Part shown: piece after piece, positions 14,695-23,678 of the stretch
Layout: every line of letters starts with the position of its first letter
How positions within the stretch are numbered: position 1 is the stretch's first letter
DNA from: Ferdinandcohnia sp047238305
GTDB taxonomy: Bacteria > Bacillota > Bacilli > Bacillales > Bacillaceae_L
DNA length: 64,000 nucleotides
Direction of reading: 5' to 3'
Assembly: GCF_047238305.1 (NCBI RefSeq)
Contig: NZ_JBDFMO010000001.1
Span: 2,108,001 to 2,172,000 of the forward strand
The notes under the pieces: model-generated
Told to the model about the DNA's origin: nothing
What the model saw: the letters and a program-made list of their open reading frames with translations, nothing else
Databases searched by the model: none
Translations under genes and position numbers: made by a program

Positions 14695-16389
14695 TTATTG
14701 AGCAATCGACACTCGATATAAATAAATCCTCCATGCAGATTCTGGTGAATCGAAGGTTTGCTCAAGTTCAAGATGATTTTTTGAAGCATTTTTGATGGGC
14801 AAGGATGAAAAAATATACCTGCCTCCCATGTCGTAAAATGCTTTCATATTGAGTTCCATTTTCTTTATTTCCTTTTTTGAGGTCTTTTTGAACATATAGT
14901 GTTTTCCGAGTTCATCCAAAAAGAGATAACAGCGTCCGCCCCATTCATCGAAATATTGACGTAATTTTTTATCCTTTACTAACTCTTTCGCGATAATTTC
15001 TCGAAATTGATGTTTATAGGAAAGAGGATAAAAATTATTGTAAGTGTCAAGGGTGTAAAACCCGTTAAATTGAGCGATGGCAGGATGGAGGCCGATGCTT
15101 GCAACTCGGTAATCGTCTTGTGGCATTCCTATGTAGGTTTTGATATCCTCAAATTGTTTTTCTGCAAAGAATTGCTGAAAGGTGGGCTTCTTTTTATAGA
15201 CAATTTCTTCATTAAAAGAGGCCACAACTGCTAATTGGGCAACCAAGAATAATATGCTTGCTCCCTTCCAATTCGGTTTGTACTCCCACAAGATTTTTAA
15301 CGATAGGGCAAATAAAATGTAGATCACCATTGGTCTAAGAAAATGGTATCTTGCAAAATTAAATGTGTTTAGAAAATGAAACCGTTCCGTTAAAGGAATC
15401 CAGCCTTTGTAAAACCAAAATGCATACCAAATCGACAAGACAGCATTTAAAAGATGTAAGAAAAGAAAAACTTTCTCCTGTTTCCAGCTTTTCTTTAACA
15501 ACACAATATTCAATGCGAGCAGGGTGACTGGCAAAATGATTAAGCCATGAACACTCATTACATGAGTATGACCTAGGACGTAATTTTTTAAGGAAAGTCG
15601 TAGCGCACGAAGGAATGATAAGCGAGCATGAAAGTATTCATCACGACTGTTTGGATCGTCCACAAAAAGAAAGGAGTACACTAATCGGTATTCAACCACC
15701 ATGAAAATCAAGGTAAAATAGATGAGTGCCCATAAAAAACGAAGATTCCATCCCTTCCCACGCATACAATCAACAATCCAAAGAATACCCATCGCACTTA
15801 TAAAAAAGAAAAAACCAAGGACGATGCTTGCATAGAAAGGGAGTAAGGTCAATGTTAACCAGTTTACCCATGATTTCTCCCCAGCACGAATATTCAGCAG
15901 TGCCCAAAGTGCCAAAGGCATCCCAAGGGTACTTAGCATTCCGGATGGCCAAAAAGGGGTCAGTGCAAAGGCTAATGAAACCCCTATACGAATCCATGAC
16001 CATTCATTTTTTGATAAAAAATATTTTTTTAATAACAAGTACATCCCGATAAATGCAAAAATTCTGGTGAAAAATTGGCTTAGCCCATAGGCAACCATTG
16101 GTGGAAAAACGAGATGTAACCAAACAATCCCGCTAAATTCGGTTCCAAATGCCCCTCTTTGAAGCTGCCCATTGATAATTTGGGGGATGTTCGCATCAAC
16201 TGGTCCAAGGATTTGATTGCTTTGGGCTAGAACTCGATACCAGGCAAGATTTGAATCTAAATTGTCATGGACTCGTAAATGAGCATTCTCTCCAAGAATA
16301 AAATATGGAGATACAAAAATGACAATGAGTAAAAGTGCAGCGATGATGAGACGATACTCACTTCGTTGTAGAGTTCCAGTATTAGACAA
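14695..16389 (-). CDS. DUF6044-type polytopic membrane protein, putative GT-C transferase
   Basis: This 564-residue protein has about 11-13 hydrophobic segments and a soluble C-terminal third (from about residue 400). The N-terminus has YFILGENAHLRVHDNLDSNL, where the first external loop carries an acidic pair, as in GT-C enzymes that use lipid-phosphate sugars. I assign it by overall pattern to the DUF6044 group. The position directly upstream of the glycosyltransferase and gtrA genes supports a role as the final transferase decorating a wall polymer. The start is TTG, with GGAGGAAGG 4 nt upstream. The acceptor and the sugar are unknown. Confidence 0.65.
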   Translation of the reverse strand: MSNTGTLQRSEYRLIIAALLLIVIFVSPYFILGENAHLRVHDNLDSNLAWYRVLAQSNQILGPVDANIPQIINGQLQRGAFGTEFSGIVWLHLVFPPMVAYGLSQFFTRIFAFIGMYLLLKKYFLSKNEWSWIRIGVSLAFALTPFWPSGMLSTLGMPLALWALLNIRAGEKSWVNWLTLTLLPFYASIVLGFFFFISAMGILWIVDCMRGKGWNLRFLWALIYFTLIFMVVEYRLVYSFLFVDDPNSRDEYFHARLSFLRALRLSLKNYVLGHTHVMSVHGLIILPVTLLALNIVLLKKSWKQEKVFLFLHLLNAVLSIWYAFWFYKGWIPLTERFHFLNTFNFARYHFLRPMVIYILFALSLKILWEYKPNWKGASILFLVAQLAVVASFNEEIVYKKKPTFQQFFAEKQFEDIKTYIGMPQDDYRVASIGLHPAIAQFNGFYTLDTYNNFYPLSYKHQFREIIAKELVKDKKLRQYFDEWGGRCYLFLDELGKHYMFKKTSKKEIKKMELNMKAFYDMGGRYIFSSLPIKNASKNHLELEQTFDSPESAWRIYLYRVSIAQ

Positions 16390-16467
16390 TTTCCTTCCTC
16401 CAATATAAACGTTGCCAATTTCTTTTTTTATCCTTTCCTAAATCATCTGGAATATGAATGAAAAAAG

Positions 16468-16491
16468 AAAAAGTGGGGGTTACCCACTTTT
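16468..16491 (-). terminator. Terminator of the subtilase gene
   Basis: On the minus strand AAAAGTGGG, a 5-nt loop and CCCACTTTTT form a stem followed by a T-rich run, 4 nt after the stop codon. Confidence 0.85.
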
Positions 16492-16494
16492 AGA

Positions 16495-17859
16495 TTACGC
16501 TCCTTGTTTTGCTTGTTGGAGGGCTTGGACAATATCAATCAGTCCTTCGCCAAAGTAAATATCTTTCCCGGCTTTCCCGAGATCCAAGCTGGTACCTTTG
16601 ATCATATCCATTATTTCTTTATTTGAAAGATTTGGGTTGATTGATCGCATTAAAGCCGCAAGAGCCGCCACATGTGGGGCTGCCATTGATGTACCTGATA
16701 ATGCAGCATATTGCTCATCAATATAGGTGCTCGGGATCGTTACACCGGGTGCAGTCACATCAATATAATCCCCATAATTCGAAAACTCGGCTTTATCTCC
16801 GTTTAAGTCAACGGCAGCCACACTTAATACTTCTGGATATGCTGATGGATAACTTGGCTGACTTGAATTGTCATTTCCTGATGCCGCTACCATGACTACG
16901 TCGTGTTTGTATGCATAATCAACCGCTTGTTTTAATAGCTTTGAGCCCTGGTAGTTGCCGAGGCTAAGGTTGATGACATCTGCCCCATGGTCAGTTGCCC
17001 AAATGATGCCTCTGGCAATATCGAAGGTGGACCCATATCCATCAGAGCCCATTACTTTAACTGGCATGATGGGGTTAAACCATGTGATTCCAGCTGTTCC
17101 TTGATGATTGTTTGTTTGGGAAGCAATAATACCAGCAACATGTGTACCATGCCCATTGTCATCATCTGGAACATTGTTGTCTTTAAGAACGTTATAACCA
17201 TCTGTGATCCGATTTACAAGGTCAGGATGATCCAAGTCTACTCCAGTATCAACAATTGCAATTTTTACCTTATCCGATCCTTGCGAAATGCCCCAGCCGT
17301 TCTCCGAATCAATCATTCGTAAATTCCATTGAAAATCATTGTACAAAAGGTCATTTGGGTGCTCCTGGTTTTGCATCATAATATAATTTGGCTCTGCAAA
17401 TTCAACGTTTTTGTTTTTTTCGAAATACGAAATCATTTCACCCGTTTTCAGGTTATTTGATTCAAAAATGTAAGACGAATCGAGTTTTCGTAATAGCTTT
17501 CCATCGATATCTTTTTCAATTTGTTTAATTTCTGCTTGTGTTAGATGGTTTTTAAAATCAACAATAACCTGATGGTGATGGTAATGGCTTTTATCCTTAC
17601 CATTATGATCAATCACATCAATTTCTTTATGGTTGTCTAAGTGTTTTTGAACATTATTATAGAGTTGAATCGAGTCGACATTCATAATTTGCGGTGACGT
17701 ATCAATCGTTCCATTATTTAAGGGTACAGAACTGTTAGGGGTAGAAAACGATTTCGGGCTTTCTTTATCCCCATTATTAAAGTATGAAAAAGAAACAAAT
17801 ATCGTTAGTCCGATTGTGATGGCCAATGCCACAATCGCAATTCTTTTTTTATTCCACAT
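16495..17859 (-). CDS. S8 family subtilisin-like serine protease
   Basis: This 454-residue extracytoplasmic protease has an N-terminal membrane segment or signal peptide (RIAIVALAITIGLTIFVSF). An I9-like propeptide (about 80-165) ends with EFAEPNYIMMQNQ. The catalytic Asp is in IVDTGVDLDHPD, the His in DNGHGTHVAGI, the oxyanion Asn in VAASGNDNSSQ and the Ser in LSGTSMAAPHVAAL. A His-rich stretch (KSHYHHHQ) starts the propeptide. ATG 17859 is preferred because AGGTGA sits just upstream; the in-frame ATG at 17904 has no ribosome binding site. It resembles thermitase-like subtilases. It may stay membrane-anchored or be secreted. Confidence 0.9.
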   Translation of the reverse strand: MWNKKRIAIVALAITIGLTIFVSFSYFNNGDKESPKSFSTPNSSVPLNNGTIDTSPQIMNVDSIQLYNNVQKHLDNHKEIDVIDHNGKDKSHYHHHQVIVDFKNHLTQAEIKQIEKDIDGKLLRKLDSSYIFESNNLKTGEMISYFEKNKNVEFAEPNYIMMQNQEHPNDLLYNDFQWNLRMIDSENGWGISQGSDKVKIAIVDTGVDLDHPDLVNRITDGYNVLKDNNVPDDDNGHGTHVAGIIASQTNNHQGTAGITWFNPIMPVKVMGSDGYGSTFDIARGIIWATDHGADVINLSLGNYQGSKLLKQAVDYAYKHDVVMVAASGNDNSSQPSYPSAYPEVLSVAAVDLNGDKAEFSNYGDYIDVTAPGVTIPSTYIDEQYAALSGTSMAAPHVAALAALMRSINPNLSNKEIMDMIKGTSLDLGKAGKDIYFGEGLIDIVQALQQAKQGA

Positions 17860-18041
17860 TTTCTTCACCTCAAACCCACTTTTTCTTATTATCTTGCGGG
17901 ACATACAGTTTCATGCCTCAATTTCATTCCAATAAATTCAAAGTAAATAGAAGTTCTATGCATAAATTCCATACATTTCAAGGAATAACTAACAGAAGGG
18001 AAGTGGTAAAGAGACAATGTGGAAGTTAGAAGGAGATTATT

Positions 18042-19526
18042 ATGGCAAATTGGTTTAAAAAAGAACATAAAAAACCTCGATTAACGGAGGAGATCTATCA
18101 AACGTTCCGAAAATCATCGGACTTTATTTGTCACTTTAATAACCAAGCCATTCGCCCTTTTTGGGTTTGTTATCAGCGTAATATTATTGATACACAAACC
18201 CTCAATGAACAGATTTTACCTTACTTGCTCTATACAAAAATCTATTCAATTCAAAACCTTAAAGGAGTTCTTCCGAATAAGGAGATTGTCATTACAAACA
18301 AGGTTAAAGAAATAGAAAATAAAATTTTGCAAGGCAGTATCATGATTCAATTTCACAAGCATGACGGCTATTGTGCTCTTATTGATGCAGTTAAATTTGA
18401 AAAAAGATCGGTTAGTACACCTGAAGTGGAATTTAGTGTCAATGGTCCGAAAGAGGCTTTTGTCGAATCACTAGATACCAATTTGAATTTAATACGAAAA
18501 CGATTGCCCGTACCTGAATTGCGTGTGAAAGAAATAACTGTTGGGAAATTATCAAGGACGAAGGTGGCCGTACTTTATATAGAAGACATTGTGGAAAAAG
18601 AGAATGTACAAACTATTTTACAGCGACTTAATGATATCGAGTTTGATTCGATTAATGATACTTCTTTTATTACGGAAATCATTGTTGATAATACGAACTC
18701 TCCATTTCCATTAATGCTTGAAACGGAGCGTCCTGACCGTACTGCATCTGTACTAGTGGAGGGGAAAGTAGTAGTGCTTTCAGAGGGGTCGCCTCAAGCT
18801 ATTATCGCCCCGACTACCCTTGTTGAGTTTTTTTCATCGTTTGAAGATTATTTCATGAATTGGTACATTGCTACCTTTGTTCGGTTACTTCGACTTTTTT
18901 CAGTCATCTTTTCTATATTAATCACACCGATTTATGTTGCTGTTCTTACTTATCATCATGAATTAATCCCACGAGATTTACTAGCAACTCTGGTTATCTC
19001 AAGACGTGAGGTCCCATTGCCACCGATTTTAGAGGCATTGTTTTTAGAAATTGTTATTGAGCTATTACGTGAGGCTGGGGCAAGGTTACCCGCAAAGGTT
19101 GGTCAAACGATCGGTATCGTGGGTGGTATTGTAATTGGAACGGCATCTGTAGAAGCTGGACTTACGAGTAATGTGTTGTTGATTATGGTAGCACTTGCAG
19201 CATTAGCTTCATTTACAACACCTGTTTATACAATGGGTAATACAATCAGGTTAATCCGGTTTCCGTTTCTTCTTTTAGCACAGCTATGGGGCTTATTAGG
19301 AATAGTGATGTGTTTCTGCTTTCTATTGACACATTTAATTCGATTAACTTCCTTAGGGCGACCATTTTTAGAACCCATTTACCCATTACGGATTAGGGAT
19401 TTAAAGGATGCATTTGTACGGATGCCATTTTCACAGCTTGCAAAGCGTCCAACTTATGTTCGTCCAGGAGACACTATCCGTTTTAACGAAAAGAAAGCGG
19501 AGAAGAAAAAGGATATTGACGAGTAG
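18042..19526 (+). CDS. GerA family spore germination protein (A subunit)
   Basis: A subunit of a nutrient germinant receptor in the spore inner membrane. A hydrophilic N-terminal half (about residues 1-270) is followed by membrane helices from about 275 on. Family motifs are present: LILQRLNDIEFDSINDTSFI-like region, FPLMLETERPDR, and REAGARLPAKVGQTIGIVGG. GLTSNVLLIMVALAALASFTTP follows it. Length of 494 is normal. The start ATG follows GAAGGAG by 7 nt. It is the first gene of a gerA-B-C set. Expression in the forespore under sigma G is expected from the family, but no clear promoter was found upstream. Confidence 0.92.
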   Translation: MANWFKKEHKKPRLTEEIYQTFRKSSDFICHFNNQAIRPFWVCYQRNIIDTQTLNEQILPYLLYTKIYSIQNLKGVLPNKEIVITNKVKEIENKILQGSIMIQFHKHDGYCALIDAVKFEKRSVSTPEVEFSVNGPKEAFVESLDTNLNLIRKRLPVPELRVKEITVGKLSRTKVAVLYIEDIVEKENVQTILQRLNDIEFDSINDTSFITEIIVDNTNSPFPLMLETERPDRTASVLVEGKVVVLSEGSPQAIIAPTTLVEFFSSFEDYFMNWYIATFVRLLRLFSVIFSILITPIYVAVLTYHHELIPRDLLATLVISRREVPLPPILEALFLEIVIELLREAGARLPAKVGQTIGIVGGIVIGTASVEAGLTSNVLLIMVALAALASFTTPVYTMGNTIRLIRFPFLLLAQLWGLLGIVMCFCFLLTHLIRLTSLGRPFLEPIYPLRIRDLKDAFVRMPFSQLAKRPTYVRPGDTIRFNEKKAEKKKDIDE

Positions 19527-19550
19527 CCGAAAATCCAAGGAGTTGCAACT

Positions 19551-20639
19551 ATGGAAAGGGTCAAAGAATCGTTTTTAGTATCTCCTTTTTTTGTATTTTT
19601 CTTAATTCATTCCATGCAGGTTGGGGTAGGAATACTGGGTTTCCAACGAATTATTGCAAAAACAGCAGGGTATGATAGTTGGATCGCCATTATTCTAGCA
19701 GGAGCAGCAGTACACGTTATTGTATGGATGATGTATAAAATATTAAATGATTCAAAAGGGGACATAATCGAAGTTCATAAAGAGGTTTTCGGTAAATGGG
19801 TTGGAGGCTTTTTTAGCCTATTATTTGTCATTTATCTTATGGCAGTAGCAATGACTGTTTTACGCACTTATATTGAGGTTGTACAAGTATGGATGTTTCC
19901 AGAGTTAAATGCCTGGGTCTTTAGTTTATTTGCTTTGATCCTTACGTACTATATTATTTTAGGTGGATTTAGAGCAGTAACCGGAATTAGCTTTTTTAGC
20001 ATTGTCCTACCGGTCTATATTCTTCTATTAGTTTTTTTTCCTTTAGAATTTGCACATGTACGAAACTTACTACCCATCTTGAATCATTCTTTTATAGAAA
20101 TTGCCAAAGGAACAAAGGACATGACCTTGAGTATCATAGGATTTGAAACATTGTTAATCTTTTATCCATTTATAAAAAACCCTAAAAGTTCTCAGAAATG
20201 GGCCCATCTTGGTGTCTTAGCTACGACAGTTTTATATTTAACTACGATGATTACAGCCATTCTTTTCTATAGTTCTGGCCAGCTCGATAAACATATTTGG
20301 GCTACGTTATCCATGTTTAAAACAATTGTGATGCCTTTTGTGGAGAGGTTTGAATATGTTGGAGTAGCATCATGGTTTTTTATCATCCTTCCTAATATTT
20401 GTCTCACAATCTGGGGTGCAAGCAGAAGTATTAAAAAAGTATTTTCGGTTCAACAACGAAAGGTGATTCTTTTCATTTTACCTGTTGTTTGGGTGATTAG
20501 CAGTTTTTTTAAAACACGTCAACAAATAGATATGCTTAACGAATACATGTCAAATTTTGGTTTCTATTATGTATTTGTTTATATTCCTATCCTTTTTGTG
20601 CTCACACTTGTCATTCGTAAAGTGAGGGAGAATAAATGA
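19551..20639 (+). CDS. GerB family spore germination permease (B subunit)
   Basis: This 362-residue APC-superfamily transporter-like protein has about ten membrane helices, the B subunit that binds the germinant in GerA-type receptors. It opens with the typical SPFFVFFLIHSMQVGVGILG (short excerpt) and continues with FQRIIAKTAGYDSWIAI, family signature regions. The gene begins 25 nt after gerA and its last codons overlap the start of gerC (ATGA at 20636-20639), so the three genes are one operon. The germinant cannot be predicted. Confidence 0.9.
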   Translation: MERVKESFLVSPFFVFFLIHSMQVGVGILGFQRIIAKTAGYDSWIAIILAGAAVHVIVWMMYKILNDSKGDIIEVHKEVFGKWVGGFFSLLFVIYLMAVAMTVLRTYIEVVQVWMFPELNAWVFSLFALILTYYIILGGFRAVTGISFFSIVLPVYILLLVFFPLEFAHVRNLLPILNHSFIEIAKGTKDMTLSIIGFETLLIFYPFIKNPKSSQKWAHLGVLATTVLYLTTMITAILFYSSGQLDKHIWATLSMFKTIVMPFVERFEYVGVASWFFIILPNICLTIWGASRSIKKVFSVQQRKVILFILPVVWVISSFFKTRQQIDMLNEYMSNFGFYYVFVYIPILFVLTLVIRKVRENK

Positions 20640-21718
20640 AAAAGATTCTTATTGGAATCGTGTTAACTGCTTTTACAGTCATTACGATTGTATACGGTAG
20701 GGTATCAGAAGAAATCATTGATGAGGTTAATGTCGTTTCAGCTGTTGGGTTTGATCGTGCTGAAGGACAAAAAATTAGAGGTACAGCTGCAATCCCTGTT
20801 TTTCTTGCAGATAAAAGTATCGACAATGCCAGTTTTTCCGACGTATCAGTCTTGGCAAAAGAAATTATAAATGTATTACAAAAACAATCAGCTGATCCAC
20901 TGGTAACGGGAGGTCTACGAGTGGCTCTGTATGAAGATGAGTTAGCGAAAAACGGGATTTTACGGTATATTGATGCGCTTCAACGTGATGCAAGTGTTGG
21001 TGCGAGAGTGTATTTAGGAATTGTTGAGGGGAAAACAAAGGACGTATTAGAAAAAAAGTTAGGAAACAGGGGAACAGGGGAATATCTTGCCACAATTTTA
21101 GAACATAATATCCAAAAACAAGATGTGCCAAAGTCTGATTTACATACCTTTTTATATTTGCATTATATGGAAGGGATGGATCCCTATCTCCCCATTTTGA
21201 AATTAATTGGAGATAAGATGGAAATCACAGGGTTAGCTTTGTTTCAAAATGGAACGATGGTATCAAAAATTAATGAAGAAGATTTGTTCTTTTTTAAAGC
21301 GATGGTAGAAAACTACGGTGAGGGGTCTTATACATTGCGATTAAAGGATACGGATGAGTATGCGTCCGTCAAGCGAATCAAAACGAAAAGGAAAATAAAG
21401 GTAGAGGAAGTGCATGGGTCTCCAAAAGTAAACATTACAATTAAGTTTGAAGGAATATTAAGTGAGTTTTCAGGAAATAAAGTAACCCCTGAAATCACCA
21501 AACAGATTATCACTCAACTCGAAACCATCATTAAGGAAAAATCTGAAGAAATGCTAAACCATTTTCAAGAAAAAAATATTGACCCAGTAGGGATTGGGTA
21601 TATAGCTAGACATTCAGTTCGTGGTTTAAACTTTGAAAAATGGCAGCTGGAATATCCGAATATCGAAATAGCCGTTCATGCTAAGGTAAAACTCATTGAG
21701 ACGGGAATAACTGAATAA
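20636..21718 (+). CDS. Ger(x)C family germination protein lacking the lipobox cysteine
   Basis: C subunit of the germinant receptor, 360 residues. Family landmarks are EVNVVSAVGFDRAEG near residue 30, GGLRVALYEDELAKNGI, and the C-terminal NFEKWQLEYPNIEIAVHAKVK. Most GerC proteins have an N-terminal lipobox with a cysteine just before the conserved domain; here the corresponding stretch is TIVYGRVSEE and the whole protein contains no cysteine. It must therefore be held by an uncleaved N-terminal helix or released by a type I peptidase, or the A and B subunits alone retain it. The overlapping start with gerB indicates coupling. Confidence 0.88.
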   Translation: MKKILIGIVLTAFTVITIVYGRVSEEIIDEVNVVSAVGFDRAEGQKIRGTAAIPVFLADKSIDNASFSDVSVLAKEIINVLQKQSADPLVTGGLRVALYEDELAKNGILRYIDALQRDASVGARVYLGIVEGKTKDVLEKKLGNRGTGEYLATILEHNIQKQDVPKSDLHTFLYLHYMEGMDPYLPILKLIGDKMEITGLALFQNGTMVSKINEEDLFFFKAMVENYGEGSYTLRLKDTDEYASVKRIKTKRKIKVEEVHGSPKVNITIKFEGILSEFSGNKVTPEITKQIITQLETIIKEKSEEMLNHFQEKNIDPVGIGYIARHSVRGLNFEKWQLEYPNIEIAVHAKVKLIETGITE

Positions 21719-21829
21719 CAACATAAAGTTCAATTTTCTTGCTTTTTTCCCCTCAACAAGTGTTCAATAGGGTATGATATACTTTTTGTAAGTGGTGGAA
21801 AAGATAAAAGTCTATTGGGAGTGTCTTAT

Positions 21830-22585
21830 TTGAAATATTTTATTGTTACAGGTACATCTAGAGGATTGGGAGAATCCATTGTAAAACAAATTATGGACAA
21901 GAATCATACCTTATTTTGTATCTCAAGAAAACAAAACAATGAATTAAAAGAATTGGCGTTTGAAAAAGGTATTAATCTATATTACTTTTCTTGTGACCTC
22001 CATAAAACGGAAGAAATTGAAAAAGTGATGGAACGAATTTTTTCATCTATTGATTTTTCAAACGCAGAAGGAATCTACTTAGTTAACAATGCTGGAACGA
22101 TTGATCCAATTAAGCCGATTGGAAAGGCGAGTCCAAGAGAACTAACGGAAAGTATTCATGTCAATCTCTTGGCTCCAATGATAGTAAGTTCCTATTTTAT
22201 TAAACATACAGCAACATTTGCGACTAAAAAGGTGATTGTGAATATTTCATCAGGTGCTGCTAACCGTGCAAGACACGGATGGACTGCCTATTCTTCATCT
22301 AAAGCAGGAATTGATATGTTTACAAAATCAGTTGGTTTTGAGCAGGAAGTCGCTGAGCACCCAGTAACCATGATTTCCTTTTCACCTGGTGTCATGGATA
22401 CGGAAATGCAAGAAGTCATTAGAAAAACAAAGAAAGAGGATTTCACAGAGGTCGAGCAATTTATTGAATTCAATGAAAAGGGCATGCTAAGATCGCCTGA
22501 TTTTGTTGCTGAGGTAATCCTTGACCTAATTCTCAATCAAGCGTTAATAAATGGTCATGTCTATGATATAAAATCATTTGTATAA
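21830..22585 (+). CDS. SDR oxidoreductase, benzil reductase ((S)-benzoin forming)-like
   Basis: This short-chain dehydrogenase of about 251 residues has the cofactor-binding TGTSRGLGE motif at the N-terminus, NNAGTIDP, the catalytic Ser in VNISSGAA and the YSSSKAG catalytic Tyr-Lys pair. Size and pattern match the YueD/benzil reductase and sepiapterin-reductase-like group of bacilli, NADPH-dependent carbonyl reductases of uncertain natural substrate. The start is TTG 21830 with GGGAG 8 nt upstream; an in-frame TTG at 21815 precedes that site and is less likely. Stands alone, with its own terminator. Confidence 0.8.
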   Translation: MKYFIVTGTSRGLGESIVKQIMDKNHTLFCISRKQNNELKELAFEKGINLYYFSCDLHKTEEIEKVMERIFSSIDFSNAEGIYLVNNAGTIDPIKPIGKASPRELTESIHVNLLAPMIVSSYFIKHTATFATKKVIVNISSGAANRARHGWTAYSSSKAGIDMFTKSVGFEQEVAEHPVTMISFSPGVMDTEMQEVIRKTKKEDFTEVEQFIEFNEKGMLRSPDFVAEVILDLILNQALINGHVYDIKSFV

Positions 22586-22590
22586 AACGA

Positions 22591-22617
22591 AAGCCCCTTT
22601 AAGAGGGGTTATTTTTA
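22591..22617 (+). terminator. Terminator of the SDR gene
   Basis: AGCCCCTT and AGGGGTT form a stem with a short loop, then ATTTTT, 5 nt after the stop codon. Confidence 0.75.
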
Positions 22618-22679
22618 TGTGCGTTTCATAGACGATTCAAAGGGGCGGAATTATAATGGAGAAAGAGGGGAGAGATAAA

Positions 22680-23630
22680 ATGGAACAAGTAAGAGTAGGA
22701 GTAATCGGTCTTGGGGCCATCGGAGAAAGACTTATCCAAGGCTTTAACGCCAATAAGCATACAACCGTTCAAGCAGTCGTTGATACCGATAACGAACGTG
22801 CCGTAAGGATGGCAGACAAGCTTGGTGGGATTAACTGGTACGATAATCACAAGAAAATGCTAGAAGAAGAGGAGTTGGATCTAGTTTATGTAGCTGTTCC
22901 ACCAAAATATCATCATGCTGTTACGATGGATGTCGTTGAAAATGGGATTCATGTGTTATGTGAAAAACCGCTCGCGAATTCGGTCGAAGAGGCTAAGGAA
23001 ATGTTCGAAAAAGCTGAGCAAGCTGGAATCATTCATGCTATGAATTTCCCGCTTAACTATAGTAGTCCAGCAAATACTTTTGATCAGATGATTAAAGAAG
23101 GATACATAGGACAATTACGTAAACTTGAACTTTCGATGAATTTCCCTCATTGGCCACGTCTCTGGCAGCAGAATGATTGGGTGGCTGGCCGTGAACAAGG
23201 TGGTTTTGTTTTGGAGGTAGGGGTTCATTTTATTCAATTAACCCAACGCGTTTTTGGTTCCATTACGCATTTAAATAGCCGCTTGGAATTACCTAAAGAC
23301 ACGACCAGATGTGAAACTGGCGTTATTGCCTCATTAGCATTAGAAAATGGAACACCATTTCTAATCAATGGTATGAGTCAGATTGCCGGAACAGAGCGAA
23401 TTGCCTACACAGCTTATGGTACTGAGGGGACCCTTTCACTAATTGATTGGGGTAACCTAGAAGGTGGTAAGCTAGGTGAGGAGATCCATTCGATTGAAAA
23501 TGAAAAGGAAGAGACCTCAACACTTATAGACCATCTCGTTGCTGCAATTGCGGGGAAAGAAAGTCACCTATATACATTTAAGGATGGGTATGAGGCACAG
23601 ATTATTTTAGAAAAACTTCGAGATAAATAA
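22680..23630 (+). CDS. Gfo/Idh/MocA family oxidoreductase
   Basis: This 316-residue NAD(P)-dependent dehydrogenase has an N-terminal Rossmann domain (RVGVIGLGAIGERL), the family signature VLCEKPLANS with the conserved Lys, and a C-terminal substrate domain with GGFVLEVGVHFIQL, where the usual catalytic His/Asp pair would sit. Substrates in the family are sugars, inositols or biliverdin-like compounds; none can be chosen here. ATG 22680 follows GAGGGGAGA; an alternative ATG at 22656 with AAGGGG adds eight residues. It is flanked by terminators, so it is monocistronic. Confidence 0.8.
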   Translation: MEQVRVGVIGLGAIGERLIQGFNANKHTTVQAVVDTDNERAVRMADKLGGINWYDNHKKMLEEEELDLVYVAVPPKYHHAVTMDVVENGIHVLCEKPLANSVEEAKEMFEKAEQAGIIHAMNFPLNYSSPANTFDQMIKEGYIGQLRKLELSMNFPHWPRLWQQNDWVAGREQGGFVLEVGVHFIQLTQRVFGSITHLNSRLELPKDTTRCETGVIASLALENGTPFLINGMSQIAGTERIAYTAYGTEGTLSLIDWGNLEGGKLGEEIHSIENEKEETSTLIDHLVAAIAGKESHLYTFKDGYEAQIILEKLRDK

Positions 23631-23635
23631 AAATG

Positions 23636-23671
23636 AAAAGCTCCCGCCGAGTCGAAATGGCGGGAGCTTTT
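23636..23671. terminator. Bidirectional terminator
   Basis: AAAAGCTCCCGCC and GGCGGGAGCTTTT form a 13-bp perfect stem with a 10-nt loop between the convergent oxidoreductase and siderophore-binding-protein genes. A and T runs flank it on both sides. Confidence 0.92.
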
Positions 23672-23678
23672 CGTTTCA

